From the NCBI GenBank assembly GCA_013373015.1, contig JABXIQ010000023.1:1-64000 (forward strand): a DNA stretch of 64,000 nt, read 5' to 3'. Each line of letters begins with the position of its first letter. The first letter of the stretch is position 1. Source of the stretch: Kangiellaceae bacterium. Its GTDB lineage: Bacteria > Pseudomonadota > Gammaproteobacteria > Enterobacterales > Kangiellaceae. A program made the translations under genes and the position numbers. Positions 54,343-63,708 of the stretch are shown here, one piece after another. A model generated the notes under the pieces. The model saw nothing but the letters and a program-made list of their open reading frames with translations. It was not told the origin of the DNA and did not search any database.

Positions 54343-54598
54343 CGAACCAAAACAAAAGACACCCCATCGTTAGGTACTACGTACTTCCTTCGATAATTAA
54401 ATTTATAACGTAAATTTATTCATCCTCAGCTAACTCACAGGGGTGTTAAAAACGCAGTTATTCTATAAACTCATTTTTAAAATTCAGATTTTTATTCTTA
54501 GGCGAGGCTTTAGTAATTTTAAAATGACGATTTTACTTAATGTAAATGAGGAAATTTTCAAATTATTGATAACGAAGCATAGGGATAAAAAGATAATT

Positions 54599-55459
54599 TT
54601 ATCCCTTTAAGAAATTCTCTAATATCTGATGCCCATGCTCAGAAAGGATCGATTCTGGATGAAACTGCATTCCTTCCAGCGGCAATGACTTATGCTTGAT
54701 GCCCATAATGTATTCCAGTTCACCCTCTTGATTTTGCGTCCAAGCAGTTACTTCAAATTCATAGGGTAAGGTTGACGATTTTACCACTAGCGAATGGTAA
54801 CGAGTAGCATTAAAAGGATTGGGTAAATCTTTGAACATGCCCTTGCCATGATGATAAATTGGTGAAGTTTTACCGTGCATCACTTGCTCTGCGCGAATCA
54901 CATCTCCGCCAAAAACCTGCGCCATAGCTTGATGTCCTAAGCAGACCCCTAAGATTGGGTACTTGCCTGCTAGTTGCTCGATAACCTGTAGCGACACGCC
55001 CGACTCATTAGGAGTACAAGGTCCTGGTGAAATCACGATATAATCAGGTTTTAGTGTTTCTATTTCGGCAATACTAATTTCATCATTTCGTTTAACGATA
55101 ACTTCCACGCCTAGCTCACCAAAATACTGCACCAGATTAAAAGTAAACGAGTCATAGTTATCAATCATTAATAACCGTTTACGCTGCCCTTTTGTCTTAT
55201 TATTTGCTTTTGGGTCGCCTATAAATACACTCGCCAAAGCTAATAATAAACTGACCGACAATGCGATTATTAAAGGTTTGTGGTTGGCAACAAAGTTTTT
55301 GGAACCTTGGTAACTTTCTTTTTGCGAGCAAAAGTCACTGCTGTAGTGAAAACTACCACCATCGTCTAAACAACTGTCGATAGCAGCTTGATCAGTTAAA
55401 TAATGCGCCACTGTGGCCAATACCATCAAAACAGCAATTAACCACCAAATTTTACGCAC
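54599..55459 (-). CDS. Glutamine amidotransferase (TrpG/PabA) fused to an N-terminal membrane anchor
   Basis: A 286-residue protein in one open frame. Residues 1-92 are an exported-type region: helix 1 (4-22), a segment with two cysteines (C30, C44), helix 2 (about 62-81). Residues 95-286 form a complete TrpG/PabA domain: [25 protein letters not shown], nucleophile Cys in [10 protein letters not shown], and H/E in QFHPESILS. This domain supplies ammonia to TrpE or PabB. An internal ATG at M97 could give a soluble PabA, but no strong ribosome binding site precedes it. Confidence 0.8.
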   Translation of the reverse strand: MRKIWWLIAVLMVLATVAHYLTDQAAIDSCLDDGGSFHYSSDFCSQKESYQGSKNFVANHKPLIIALSVSLLLALASVFIGDPKANNKTKGQRKRLLMIDNYDSFTFNLVQYFGELGVEVIVKRNDEISIAEIETLKPDYIVISPGPCTPNESGVSLQVIEQLAGKYPILGVCLGHQAMAQVFGGDVIRAEQVMHGKTSPIYHHGKGMFKDLPNPFNATRYHSLVVKSSTLPYEFEVTAWTQNQEGELEYIMGIKHKSLPLEGMQFHPESILSEHGHQILENFLKG

Positions 55460-55491
55460 GTCTGACTCCTGAAGTTATCTTTTCGCCTGCG

Positions 55492-56169
55492 CTAACAACC
55501 GCGTGAGTTATTGGCATTCTGCTTCATCTGACTAATCACCTGTTGATAATCATCGGCATTAAATACTGCAGAACCTGCAACAAAGGTATCAGCGCCACAC
55601 GCGGCAATTTCGCCGATGTTATCAGCCTTAACACCGCCATCAATTTCTAGCCGGATATCACGACCGGTATCATTAATGAGCTGACGTAACTGTTGGCACT
55701 TACGTAATGTTGAGGGGATAAAACTTTGCCCACCGAAGCCCGGATTAACTGACATTAACAGCACCATATCCAGTTTTTCAATGATATATTCTAGTTCATG
55801 TAATGGTGTCGCTGGATTGAGTACCACACCAGCTTTACAGCCATGCTCTTTGATCAAGCCAATAGTGCGATCCACATGCTTTGAAGCTTCCGGATGGAAA
55901 GTAATGTAACTTGCTCCAGCTTTGGCAAAATCAGGAATAATGCGATCTACAGGCTCTACCATCAAATGAACATCAATTGGTGCTGTAATGCCATAATCAC
56001 GCAATGCTTGGCAAACCATGGGGCCAATCGTTAAATTCGGCACATAATGATTATCCATCACATCAAAATGCACCCAGTCAGCACCTGCTGCAATAACATT
56101 CTCAACTTCCTCGCCCAAACGCGCGAAGTCAGCGGATAAAATAGATGGTGCAATTACGATATCTTGCAT
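55492..56169 (-). CDS. rpe: Ribulose-phosphate 3-epimerase
   Basis: A 225-residue TIM-barrel enzyme interconverting ribulose-5- and xylulose-5-phosphate, supplying transketolase. [44 protein letters not shown] and [10 protein letters not shown] include the metal ligands. It sits between the VanZ and PabA-fusion genes. Confidence 0.97.
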   Translation of the reverse strand: MQDIVIAPSILSADFARLGEEVENVIAAGADWVHFDVMDNHYVPNLTIGPMVCQALRDYGITAPIDVHLMVEPVDRIIPDFAKAGASYITFHPEASKHVDRTIGLIKEHGCKAGVVLNPATPLHELEYIIEKLDMVLLMSVNPGFGGQSFIPSTLRKCQQLRQLINDTGRDIRLEIDGGVKADNIGEIAACGADTFVAGSAVFNADDYQQVISQMKQNANNSRGC

Positions 56170-56221
56170 AATTCAGCCTTATATTGTGGAAAATGGTGAG
56201 CTTGTATTTTGTTCATTGTAC

Positions 56222-57349
56222 CTAAAGCCTGAGCTTGGATAAACGTTCGATCAGAATCCCAATCACTAAAGCCATGATTAAGGTAGTAATATCGGGTTGT
56301 TTACCACTAAGACACAATTGTAACCCAGTCATTAACACGACCGTGAGAAATAAAATGGCCGCTGACGTACGATAACTGTTTAACCAACGGCCAAAAAAGT
56401 AAGCTATGGACGCTAGTAACAGTGACTCACGCAATAAAGTGCTCAAGTTATACCAAGTGCTCCCCTGTAAAAAGCCCTTGAATGGCACCCATTGAAAACC
56501 ATTCAACTCTTGTTGCCACTGCCATGGATATAGGTTTTGCCACAATAATGCCATCAGCGCACCTAAAGCTATCAAGATACTTCGCAGACGCTCTGAGGTA
56601 AGTTGATGGATTAATAATGCCAAGGGTACTGAGCTCAACTCGCTCCAGCCGAGCTGCGAGCGGAACATTGATAATTTGATGATCAGAATAAAAACGCTCA
56701 ACGCAATTAACAAACCCAAGCGATAACTTTTTTGCACGACACGTTGCAAAACATAGAAAAAAACCAACCAAAACAATAAGTTAAGCAACCATGTGTGTAG
56801 TGACCATTGGCTATTGACGATTCCGCTCAGACCTTTACCAAACTGTTTACCCTCAAAGACAGGGATATAGGGGAAGAATTGCCAGCCTAACCACAGCACT
56901 AACACCACTAGTGCAGGAGTTAATCGAAAACGCAATCGCTCTGGGATTAAACGGTTGATCCGTTGGCTGTTGGTATAGGCCGCCAAGGCAATACCGATCA
57001 AGATCCCGATAGAATTAATGGTAGCGTCAGCAGCATGTGGCACTCGCGATGGTAAATAAAATTGCAATAGTTGCAATAATGAAGCAAAAACTACACCACC
57101 CAGCAGCATTAATACTATTGATAATAATGGATAACGACGGGTTTCTTGCTGAATGGTTAAAGCGCCAAAAAATCCAAACGGAATAAAGAGTAAAACATTG
57201 GCGATCACATCGCTGCGAATGGTTCTTTGTTCCCAATTCAGTAACCAAGCCATTAAGTCGTCGGGGATTTGCCGCGAAAGGTCAAAATTGAACGGATATA
57301 AGGAGCCGTAAGCAATAAAGAAAATGACAATGTACCAAATTAATCGCAT
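56222..57349 (-). CDS. VanZ-family multi-pass membrane protein
   Basis: A 375-residue membrane protein with about nine helices. The N-terminal third is VanZ-like: YGSLYPFNFD, SDVIANVLLFIPFGFFGAL, FYLPSRVPHAADATINSIGILIG. Divergent from the acyl-CoA ligase gene. VanZ proteins occur near exosortase-linked loci, which makes a role in the same cell-surface process possible, without direct evidence. Confidence 0.82.
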   Translation of the reverse strand: MRLIWYIVIFFIAYGSLYPFNFDLSRQIPDDLMAWLLNWEQRTIRSDVIANVLLFIPFGFFGALTIQQETRRYPLLSIVLMLLGGVVFASLLQLLQFYLPSRVPHAADATINSIGILIGIALAAYTNSQRINRLIPERLRFRLTPALVVLVLWLGWQFFPYIPVFEGKQFGKGLSGIVNSQWSLHTWLLNLLFWLVFFYVLQRVVQKSYRLGLLIALSVFILIIKLSMFRSQLGWSELSSVPLALLIHQLTSERLRSILIALGALMALLWQNLYPWQWQQELNGFQWVPFKGFLQGSTWYNLSTLLRESLLLASIAYFFGRWLNSYRTSAAILFLTVVLMTGLQLCLSGKQPDITTLIMALVIGILIERLSKLRL

Positions 57350-57436
57350 CGAATACTAAAATTCCGTGTTTGCGGCGGTATTTCAGGCCGTTTATATAGT
57401 TGTGTAAAACTTCTGGCTAACAGCTGACGTGTTTAC

Positions 57437-59056
57437 TTGAAAAAGCTACAATATCAGCAACTTAATGATAACGGAATCACTATGTATTGCCAGCTTGATG
57501 CTATTGTAACCTCGAGCGTTAGACACTTTGCTGACAAAATTGCCCTGGACGACAATAAGCAGCAATTAACTTATGCTCAACTTGAGCAGTCGGTAACTCA
57601 TCTATCAAGCGCCTTCATTGAGCTTGGACTTGAAGCTGGCAGCCGCATTGGGATCTATTTGCCAAAGCAGGTAGAAGCCGTTATTGCGACTTTTGCCGCC
57701 AGTCGTGCAGGTTTGGTGTTTGTTCCAATCAACCCACTATTAAAACCCGCACAAGTATCTTACATTGCCCAAAACTGCAATATTCAGTTATTGATCACCA
57801 GTAGCCAACGAGCCAAATCACTCGATGAAGTGTTTTCTGATTGTGCAGATTTAGAGCACTTATTATTGGTTGACGCCAAACCATTCACAGGAAATATCCA
57901 TATTTATCAATGGGATAGCTTTATTCAAGCTGCGAACACCATTCAATCACGTCAAGCCATTGATCAAGATCTGGCAGCAATTTTATATACCTCTGGTTCT
58001 ACTGGTCAGCCAAAAGGCGTTTGCTTGTCACATCGCAACTTGATCGCTGGGGCGCAAAGCGTCAGCCATTACTTGAATAATGATGAGCACGACAAAATTC
58101 TCGCAGTTTTACCGTTAAGCTTTGACTATGGCTTTAGCCAAGTAACCACAGGGTTATTGACTGGAGCAACGGTGGTATTGATGGAATATTTATTGCCGCG
58201 CGATGTTATTCGGCAAGTTGAAAAGCACCAAATCACTGGACTGGCCGCAGTTCCACCATTATGGGTGCAACTGGCGCAATTAGAATGGCCAGAAAGCTGT
58301 AAACAAACATTGCGCTACATTACTAACAGCGGTGGCGCTATGCCGAAAGCGACTTTAGCAGCATTACGCGCAGAATTACCCAATACCAAACCCTATTTGA
58401 TGTATGGCCTAACAGAAGCCTTCCGCTCGACCTTCCTTGAGCCTGAACAAGTAGATATTCGTCCAGACTCTATTGGCAAAGCCATCCCTAACGCGCAAAT
58501 TCTAGTGCTGCGTGATGATGGCTCTGAGTGTGACGCTGATGAAGCTGGGGAACTGGTACATCGCGGAGTCCACGTAAGCCTCGGTTACTGGAATGCTCCT
58601 GACAAAACCGCCATTCGTTTTAAGCCCATTGCAGGACGTGATGACTACTTGCCTGAATTGGCCGTTTGGTCTGGTGACACCGTTAAACGCGATAATGAGG
58701 GATATTTGTATTTTATCGGTCGCAAAGACGATATGATAAAATGTTCAGGCTATCGTATCAGCCCTAGTGAGCTTGAAGACAGCCTATATTTATTGGACGG
58801 TGTAGCAGAGGTTGCGGCCATTGGTGTCAGTGATGAACAACTCGGCCAAGCGGTGATGTTGATTATTAAGCGCGACAATGGCAAAAGCACTTCGCTCGAT
58901 GAGCAAATGATAAAAAAATATTGCCAGCAGAACTTGCCTAATTTTATGCAACCAAAATACATTGAGTTTATTGAGCAACTACCGCGCAACCCCAATGGCA
59001 AAGTTGATCGTAAACAATTAATGCAACGCTTCGGCGAAAAGCCTAGAAAGAAATAG
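57437..59056 (+). CDS. AMP-forming acyl-CoA ligase, exosortase-A-associated type
   Basis: A 539-residue ANL-superfamily ligase. ATP motif YTSGSTGQPKGV near residue 179, YGLTEAFRSTF near 314, GDTVKRDNEGYLYFIGRKDDMIK near 415-440 and the catalytic Lys in NPNGKVDRKQL near 520. The pairing with the next-gene decarboxylase matches the exosortase-A-associated ligase/decarboxylase pair. No exosortase or acyl carrier protein is in the window. The start is the TTG at 57437, which lies closest to the promoter region; ATG 57482 (MYCQLDA) is a good alternative. Confidence 0.85.
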   Translation: MKKLQYQQLNDNGITMYCQLDAIVTSSVRHFADKIALDDNKQQLTYAQLEQSVTHLSSAFIELGLEAGSRIGIYLPKQVEAVIATFAASRAGLVFVPINPLLKPAQVSYIAQNCNIQLLITSSQRAKSLDEVFSDCADLEHLLLVDAKPFTGNIHIYQWDSFIQAANTIQSRQAIDQDLAAILYTSGSTGQPKGVCLSHRNLIAGAQSVSHYLNNDEHDKILAVLPLSFDYGFSQVTTGLLTGATVVLMEYLLPRDVIRQVEKHQITGLAAVPPLWVQLAQLEWPESCKQTLRYITNSGGAMPKATLAALRAELPNTKPYLMYGLTEAFRSTFLEPEQVDIRPDSIGKAIPNAQILVLRDDGSECDADEAGELVHRGVHVSLGYWNAPDKTAIRFKPIAGRDDYLPELAVWSGDTVKRDNEGYLYFIGRKDDMIKCSGYRISPSELEDSLYLLDGVAEVAAIGVSDEQLGQAVMLIIKRDNGKSTSLDEQMIKKYCQQNLPNFMQPKYIEFIEQLPRNPNGKVDRKQLMQRFGEKPRKK

Positions 59057-59065
59057 GAGTTGACC

Positions 59066-60292
59066 GTGAGCCAAAAAGCACATGCCGCTATGACCCAGTT
59101 TTCCATCAAAGATGGCGAACTGGCGATTGCTAATAAAACTGTTTCTGAGCTAGTACAAATCGCAGGTCAAACTCCTTGTTATATTTATGACCGAAACGTT
59201 ATTGCTCACAATATTGAACAGTTGCGTGAACATTTTCCACGAGTCAGTTTACACTACGCAATTAAAGCCAATCCCTATCAACCGTTAGTATCATTTGTTG
59301 CCAATTTAGTTGATGGCTTAGACGTAGCATCTGGTAAAGAATTGCGCACTGCTCTAGCCACCTCTATTTCTGCAGATGATATTAGTTTTGCAGGGCCAGG
59401 AAAATCAAGCACAGAACTATTGATGGCAATTGCTAGTGGCGTGACCATTAACGTTGAATCGAAAACTGAATTAGAACGCATCATCACCTTAGCGCAAGCC
59501 AATAATACATCGGCTAATGTAGCACTACGCTTAAACCCTGATTTTGAATTAAAATCATCAGGAATGAAAATGGGTGGTGGCTCGCAGCAATTTGGCATTG
59601 ATATTGAGCAACTTGATCCAATTTTTGAATTGCTCAAAGCTGATGGCGTGAGTTTCAAAGGATTACATATTTTCACAGGATCACAAAACTTAAATCCGCA
59701 ATCTTTGATTAGTGCGCACGATAATATTTTTGCACTGGTACAAAGATTACAGCAGCAATATAGTTTTGTGTTAGAACACTTAAATATTGGCGGCGGTTTC
59801 GGTATTCCTTATTTTGCCGGCGAGCAAGTTCTCGACCTAGAGCCTATCGCAGAAAACTTAAATAGTTTGTTCGATCAATATAAAGAGCTTGTTCAAGACT
59901 GCGAAGTAATTCTTGAACTTGGGCGCTATATTGTTGGCAATTCAGGGATTTATGTTAGCCAAATAACTGATAAAAAAGTCTCGCGTGGTCAAACGTATTT
60001 GATCACTAATGGCGGTTTACATCATCATTTAGCCGCCTCAGGTAATTTTGGTCAGGTAATCCGTAAAAATTATCCTGTTGATGTTGCCAATAAAATGATC
60101 AGTAACGACAAAGAAATTGTCAATGTTGTTGGACCCTTATGTACTCCCTTAGATATTTTAGCTAGCAAAATGGAGCTGCCCGTTGCTGATATTGGCGACT
60201 ATATCGTAGTGTATCAATCTGGTGCTTATGGATTTACGGCCAGCCCAAGAGATTTTTTAAGCCATGCTCACCCTGTTGAGCTGATGCTTTAA
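59066..60292 (+). CDS. PLP-dependent decarboxylase, exosortase-A-associated type
   Basis: A 408-residue fold-type III decarboxylase of the DapDC/LysA group. PLP lysine in LHYAIKANPYQP (near residue 70), GLHIFTGSQNL, LNIGGGFGIPYF, ELGRYIVGNSG, and GPLCTPLDIL with the catalytic Cys. GTG 59066 follows AGGAG six nt upstream, so I prefer it over TTG 59060. It starts 9 nt after the ligase stop; the two form an operon. HIFTGSQNL is characteristic of the exosortase-linked subgroup rather than LysA. Confidence 0.85.
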   Translation: MSQKAHAAMTQFSIKDGELAIANKTVSELVQIAGQTPCYIYDRNVIAHNIEQLREHFPRVSLHYAIKANPYQPLVSFVANLVDGLDVASGKELRTALATSISADDISFAGPGKSSTELLMAIASGVTINVESKTELERIITLAQANNTSANVALRLNPDFELKSSGMKMGGGSQQFGIDIEQLDPIFELLKADGVSFKGLHIFTGSQNLNPQSLISAHDNIFALVQRLQQQYSFVLEHLNIGGGFGIPYFAGEQVLDLEPIAENLNSLFDQYKELVQDCEVILELGRYIVGNSGIYVSQITDKKVSRGQTYLITNGGLHHHLAASGNFGQVIRKNYPVDVANKMISNDKEIVNVVGPLCTPLDILASKMELPVADIGDYIVVYQSGAYGFTASPRDFLSHAHPVELML

Positions 60293-60316
60293 CATTATTT
60301 AAGATAGAGAAACTTC

Positions 60317-62839
60317 ATGTCATTTTCTTCTTCATTAAAAAATATTTCCATTGTCTTATTGCGCTTGCCCTTAAAGCTTTTGGTTCGCGAACTAAGAGCA
60401 CCTTCTGATCCTAAAAATGAATTGGCTTTAGACAAAGATGACCACATTATTTATGTGCTTAGAACAAAATCTATGTCATCCATTGAGTTGCTACGGCGAC
60501 AGGCCTCTTTAATAGATTTGCCGATTGCTAAACCCACAGATTATAAGCTGGCTATTCCTGAATCGGGTAGCTGTCTGTTCATCAACAATCGCCCAATGAT
60601 TTTTAGTAGCAATCGTACTTTATCTTCACACAAAGAGGCACTTACTAAATTAATTCAAGCACAAAAGACCAATCCTGAAAAAAATTATAAGTTAGTACCT
60701 GTTTCTATTTTTTGGGGTCGCAATCCGGGTAAAGAAAAATCTTTTCTTCGCTACTTTATGTCTAATATTGAAGAATCTGGTCGGCTAGGAAAATTATTTA
60801 TAATCTTATTACTCGGCCGTCAATGTTTCATACAATATGGTCAGCCCATTGAGCTCTCTTCTGATGAAATTAACCTTGATAATCCTGCAGAAAAAACTGC
60901 ACAAAAATTAAGTCGAGTTTTGCGTGTTCACTTCAATCGTCAGTGGGTTGCTACTATGGGGCCTCGAACTGAAAACCGTCGCGATCTAATTGATGGAATT
61001 GTTGCATCTGACTTAGTACAAGATGCTGTTGCTAGAGAGTCTGCAAAAAAAGGCAAGTCAAAACAGCAAATTGAGCAATTAGCTGGAAAATATGTGAAAG
61101 AAATTGCAGCAAACTATAGCCCAAGAACCATTCGCTTTTTATCAACAAACTTAACCCGTTTGTGGAATAAAATTTACGCAGGTATCGAAGTCAATAATAT
61201 TAAACAAGTTCGTCAATTAGCCAAAGATTACGAGCTAGTTTATGTGCCATGTCATCGTAGCCACACCGACTATTTATTGTTGTCCTATCAGCTATATCAT
61301 GAAGGGCTAGTACCACCGCACATAGCTGCTGGCATTAATCTCAATTTTTGGCCAGTAGGCTCAATTTTACGCCGTGGTGGTGCTTTTTTCTTGCGCCGAA
61401 CCTTTAGTGGCAACAAACTCTATACTGCGGTTTTTAATGAATATCTTTACCGTTTATTTAACAAAGGGGTGCCCGTCGAATATTTCCAAGAAGGTGGTCG
61501 CAGTCGCACTGGTCGTTTATTAACTCCTAAAACAGGTATGTTGGCAATGACCGTGCAAAGTATGTTGCGCGGTGTTCGTCGTCCCATTATGTTCATTCCT
61601 GTATATATTGGCTATGAGCGTATGTTTGAGGGCAAAAGTTATGTGGGTGAGTTGCGCGGCAAAGCCAAAAAGCAAGAATCTTTTGGTCAGCTATTAGGCG
61701 TGCGCAAAGCCTTAAAGCGCTTTTATGGCAAAGTTTATTTGAATTTTGGTGAGCCTTTAGATCTTCAACAATATCTCACCCAACAAGGACATGACTTAGA
61801 GGCAGCATCGGCCAATCCTTATGACCGCCCTGACTGGTTGCCGAATACTGTCACAGAACTTGGTGACGAAATTAACCGTCGTATTAATTCTGCGGTAAGT
61901 GTTAATTCCGTTTGCTTAGTAAGCTTGGCGCTACTTGCTACACCACGCCAAGCCATGGATAAATCTGAACTGGTCGCTCAACTTGATTCACTGCTCGCTT
62001 TTGCTAAAGCAGCACCTTACAGCAAGCATATTAACATTTGCCATGAAGACGGCTCACAGTTACTGGATACTGCATTGAAATTAGGGATGGTCCAAGAAAT
62101 ATCAGATCCTGCCGGAGACGTGATTTCTATTGAAGGTGATGAAGCAGTTTTATCTACCTATTATAGCAATAATATTCTTCATGTTTTTGCTTTGGCTTCA
62201 CTTGTTGCAGCAATATTCCAACGCCATGATGATGTTTCAAGACAAGACATTATGGATTTTGTTAAGAAAGTCTATCCGTTTCTACATCAAGAACTCTATA
62301 TTCGTTGGGAGCTTGGTGACATTGAAACTCGTGTTGATAAACTATTAGATACCATGCAAGAGCAAGGATTGTTACTCAAACAAGATAATGAATATTTGGC
62401 ACCCGATACTGAAGATCCAAAATGGTCACGCTTGATGTTATTAGCCCAAGCGGTACAACCTGCTTTGCAGCGTTATGCGATAAGTTTAACCATGCTTGAT
62501 AGCTTGCAAGATGATCAAGTTATACATCGCGCAGATCTGGAGCAAGAGAGTCAAAAGCTAGCTCAAAGGATTGCTGCTTTATATGGCATCAATGCACCTG
62601 AGTTTTTTGATAAACATTTATTCCGTAATCAAGTTAAAGTGCTCAAGCAACAGGGTTGGGTTATTCATAAAGAAGGACAAGGGATCAGAGCCGCAGAACA
62701 CTGCCATGATTTGTATGCTGCTATTCTTAATTTACTCAGCATCCCAGTTCAGCAAGGTTTGCAGCAAGCATCTCGGAGCTTGCGACTTGCGCAACGAAAC
62801 TCAAGCAAAGTGGTAGTGAGCGACGATTCCAAAGAATAA
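60317..62839 (+). CDS. plsB: Glycerol-3-phosphate 1-O-acyltransferase
   Basis: An 840-residue inner-membrane-associated enzyme making lysophosphatidate, the first phospholipid step. Acyltransferase motifs: VPCHRSHTDYLLLSY (HX4D, near 312), GGAFFLRRTF, EYFQEGGRSRTGRLLTPK, and IPVYIGYE. Slightly longer than E. coli PlsB. Its last 39 nt overlap the 3' end of ubiA on the other strand. Confidence 0.97.
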   Translation: MSFSSSLKNISIVLLRLPLKLLVRELRAPSDPKNELALDKDDHIIYVLRTKSMSSIELLRRQASLIDLPIAKPTDYKLAIPESGSCLFINNRPMIFSSNRTLSSHKEALTKLIQAQKTNPEKNYKLVPVSIFWGRNPGKEKSFLRYFMSNIEESGRLGKLFIILLLGRQCFIQYGQPIELSSDEINLDNPAEKTAQKLSRVLRVHFNRQWVATMGPRTENRRDLIDGIVASDLVQDAVARESAKKGKSKQQIEQLAGKYVKEIAANYSPRTIRFLSTNLTRLWNKIYAGIEVNNIKQVRQLAKDYELVYVPCHRSHTDYLLLSYQLYHEGLVPPHIAAGINLNFWPVGSILRRGGAFFLRRTFSGNKLYTAVFNEYLYRLFNKGVPVEYFQEGGRSRTGRLLTPKTGMLAMTVQSMLRGVRRPIMFIPVYIGYERMFEGKSYVGELRGKAKKQESFGQLLGVRKALKRFYGKVYLNFGEPLDLQQYLTQQGHDLEAASANPYDRPDWLPNTVTELGDEINRRINSAVSVNSVCLVSLALLATPRQAMDKSELVAQLDSLLAFAKAAPYSKHINICHEDGSQLLDTALKLGMVQEISDPAGDVISIEGDEAVLSTYYSNNILHVFALASLVAAIFQRHDDVSRQDIMDFVKKVYPFLHQELYIRWELGDIETRVDKLLDTMQEQGLLLKQDNEYLAPDTEDPKWSRLMLLAQAVQPALQRYAISLTMLDSLQDDQVIHRADLEQESQKLAQRIAALYGINAPEFFDKHLFRNQVKVLKQQGWVIHKEGQGIRAAEHCHDLYAAILNLLSIPVQQGLQQASRSLRLAQRNSSKVVVSDDSKE

Positions 62840-63679
62840 CACCATTCCGACATAATTATTATTTAAGAAAGCATTAAATAGCTGCTGACGCTCTCTTCGT
62901 CGGCAGCGCCATAATTGGCCAATCACCAACAACACCGCGAATACCCAGCCGATATAATAATAAGCGCCAAATTCTAGCTGTTGCCCCAATAAATACATTC
63001 CTATTAAGAATAAGCCTTGGATCGTTGCCACCATGAGCAAATCCATTTCACCAAATAAAATAGCGGTAGATTTTAACCCTAAGCGCATATCATCATCTCG
63101 ATCTACCATGCCATATAAGGTGTCATAAGCTAAAACCCATAACAAAGTAGCGGTGTAAACCACCCAAACAATTAAAGGTATTTGATTCTGAATCGCAGCA
63201 AAAGCCATTGGGATTGACCATGCAAAAGCAGCACCTAAGATTACCTGTGGAAAATAAGTGTAACGCTTCATAAAGGGGTAAGTTGCCGCCAGTATAACCG
63301 CTACAATACTTAAACTGATAGTAAACCAATTAAGCGTCATCACTAGAGCAAACGCTATCGCGATGAGCAAAAAAAACAAGGTCAAAGCTTCGCTTGAACT
63401 AATAAAGTTTTGTGCCAGCGGGCGATTGCGTGTGCGCTGTACATGGGCATCAAAATCCCGATCTGCATAATCATTAATGATGCAACCAGCCGAGCGCATT
63501 AAAAATACCCCCAAACAAAAGACTATTAAAATCCATGTTGGTGGAATACCTTCAGCGGCAATCCATAACGCCCACAAAGTTGGCCATAACAACAACAAGG
63601 TTCCGATAGGTTTATCCAATCGCATTAAACTCGCATAATGCCGCCAACTTTCACGATCAAACTTTAGTCGTATCCCCAT
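62801..63679 (-). CDS. ubiA: 4-hydroxybenzoate polyprenyltransferase
   Basis: A 292-residue membrane prenyltransferase of ubiquinone synthesis, about nine helices. First Asp motif NDYADRDFDAH near 75, second DTLYGMVDRDDD near 195. ATG 63679 is preferred over the TTG two codons before it. It lies downstream of ubiC on the same strand and converges with plsB. Confidence 0.96.
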   Translation of the reverse strand: MGIRLKFDRESWRHYASLMRLDKPIGTLLLLWPTLWALWIAAEGIPPTWILIVFCLGVFLMRSAGCIINDYADRDFDAHVQRTRNRPLAQNFISSSEALTLFFLLIAIAFALVMTLNWFTISLSIVAVILAATYPFMKRYTYFPQVILGAAFAWSIPMAFAAIQNQIPLIVWVVYTATLLWVLAYDTLYGMVDRDDDMRLGLKSTAILFGEMDLLMVATIQGLFLIGMYLLGQQLEFGAYYYIGWVFAVLLVIGQLWRCRRRERQQLFNAFLNNNYVGMVLFFGIVAHYHFA

Positions 63680-63708
63680 AATCAACTCTAATCTTTATCT
63701 CTATTATT

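Noticed and set aside
59066-60292. Diaminopimelate decarboxylase (lysA)
   Set aside because: It is adjacent to an acyl-CoA ligase, with HIFTGSQNL in place of the usual LysA wording; the exosortase-linked subgroup fits better, though not proved.
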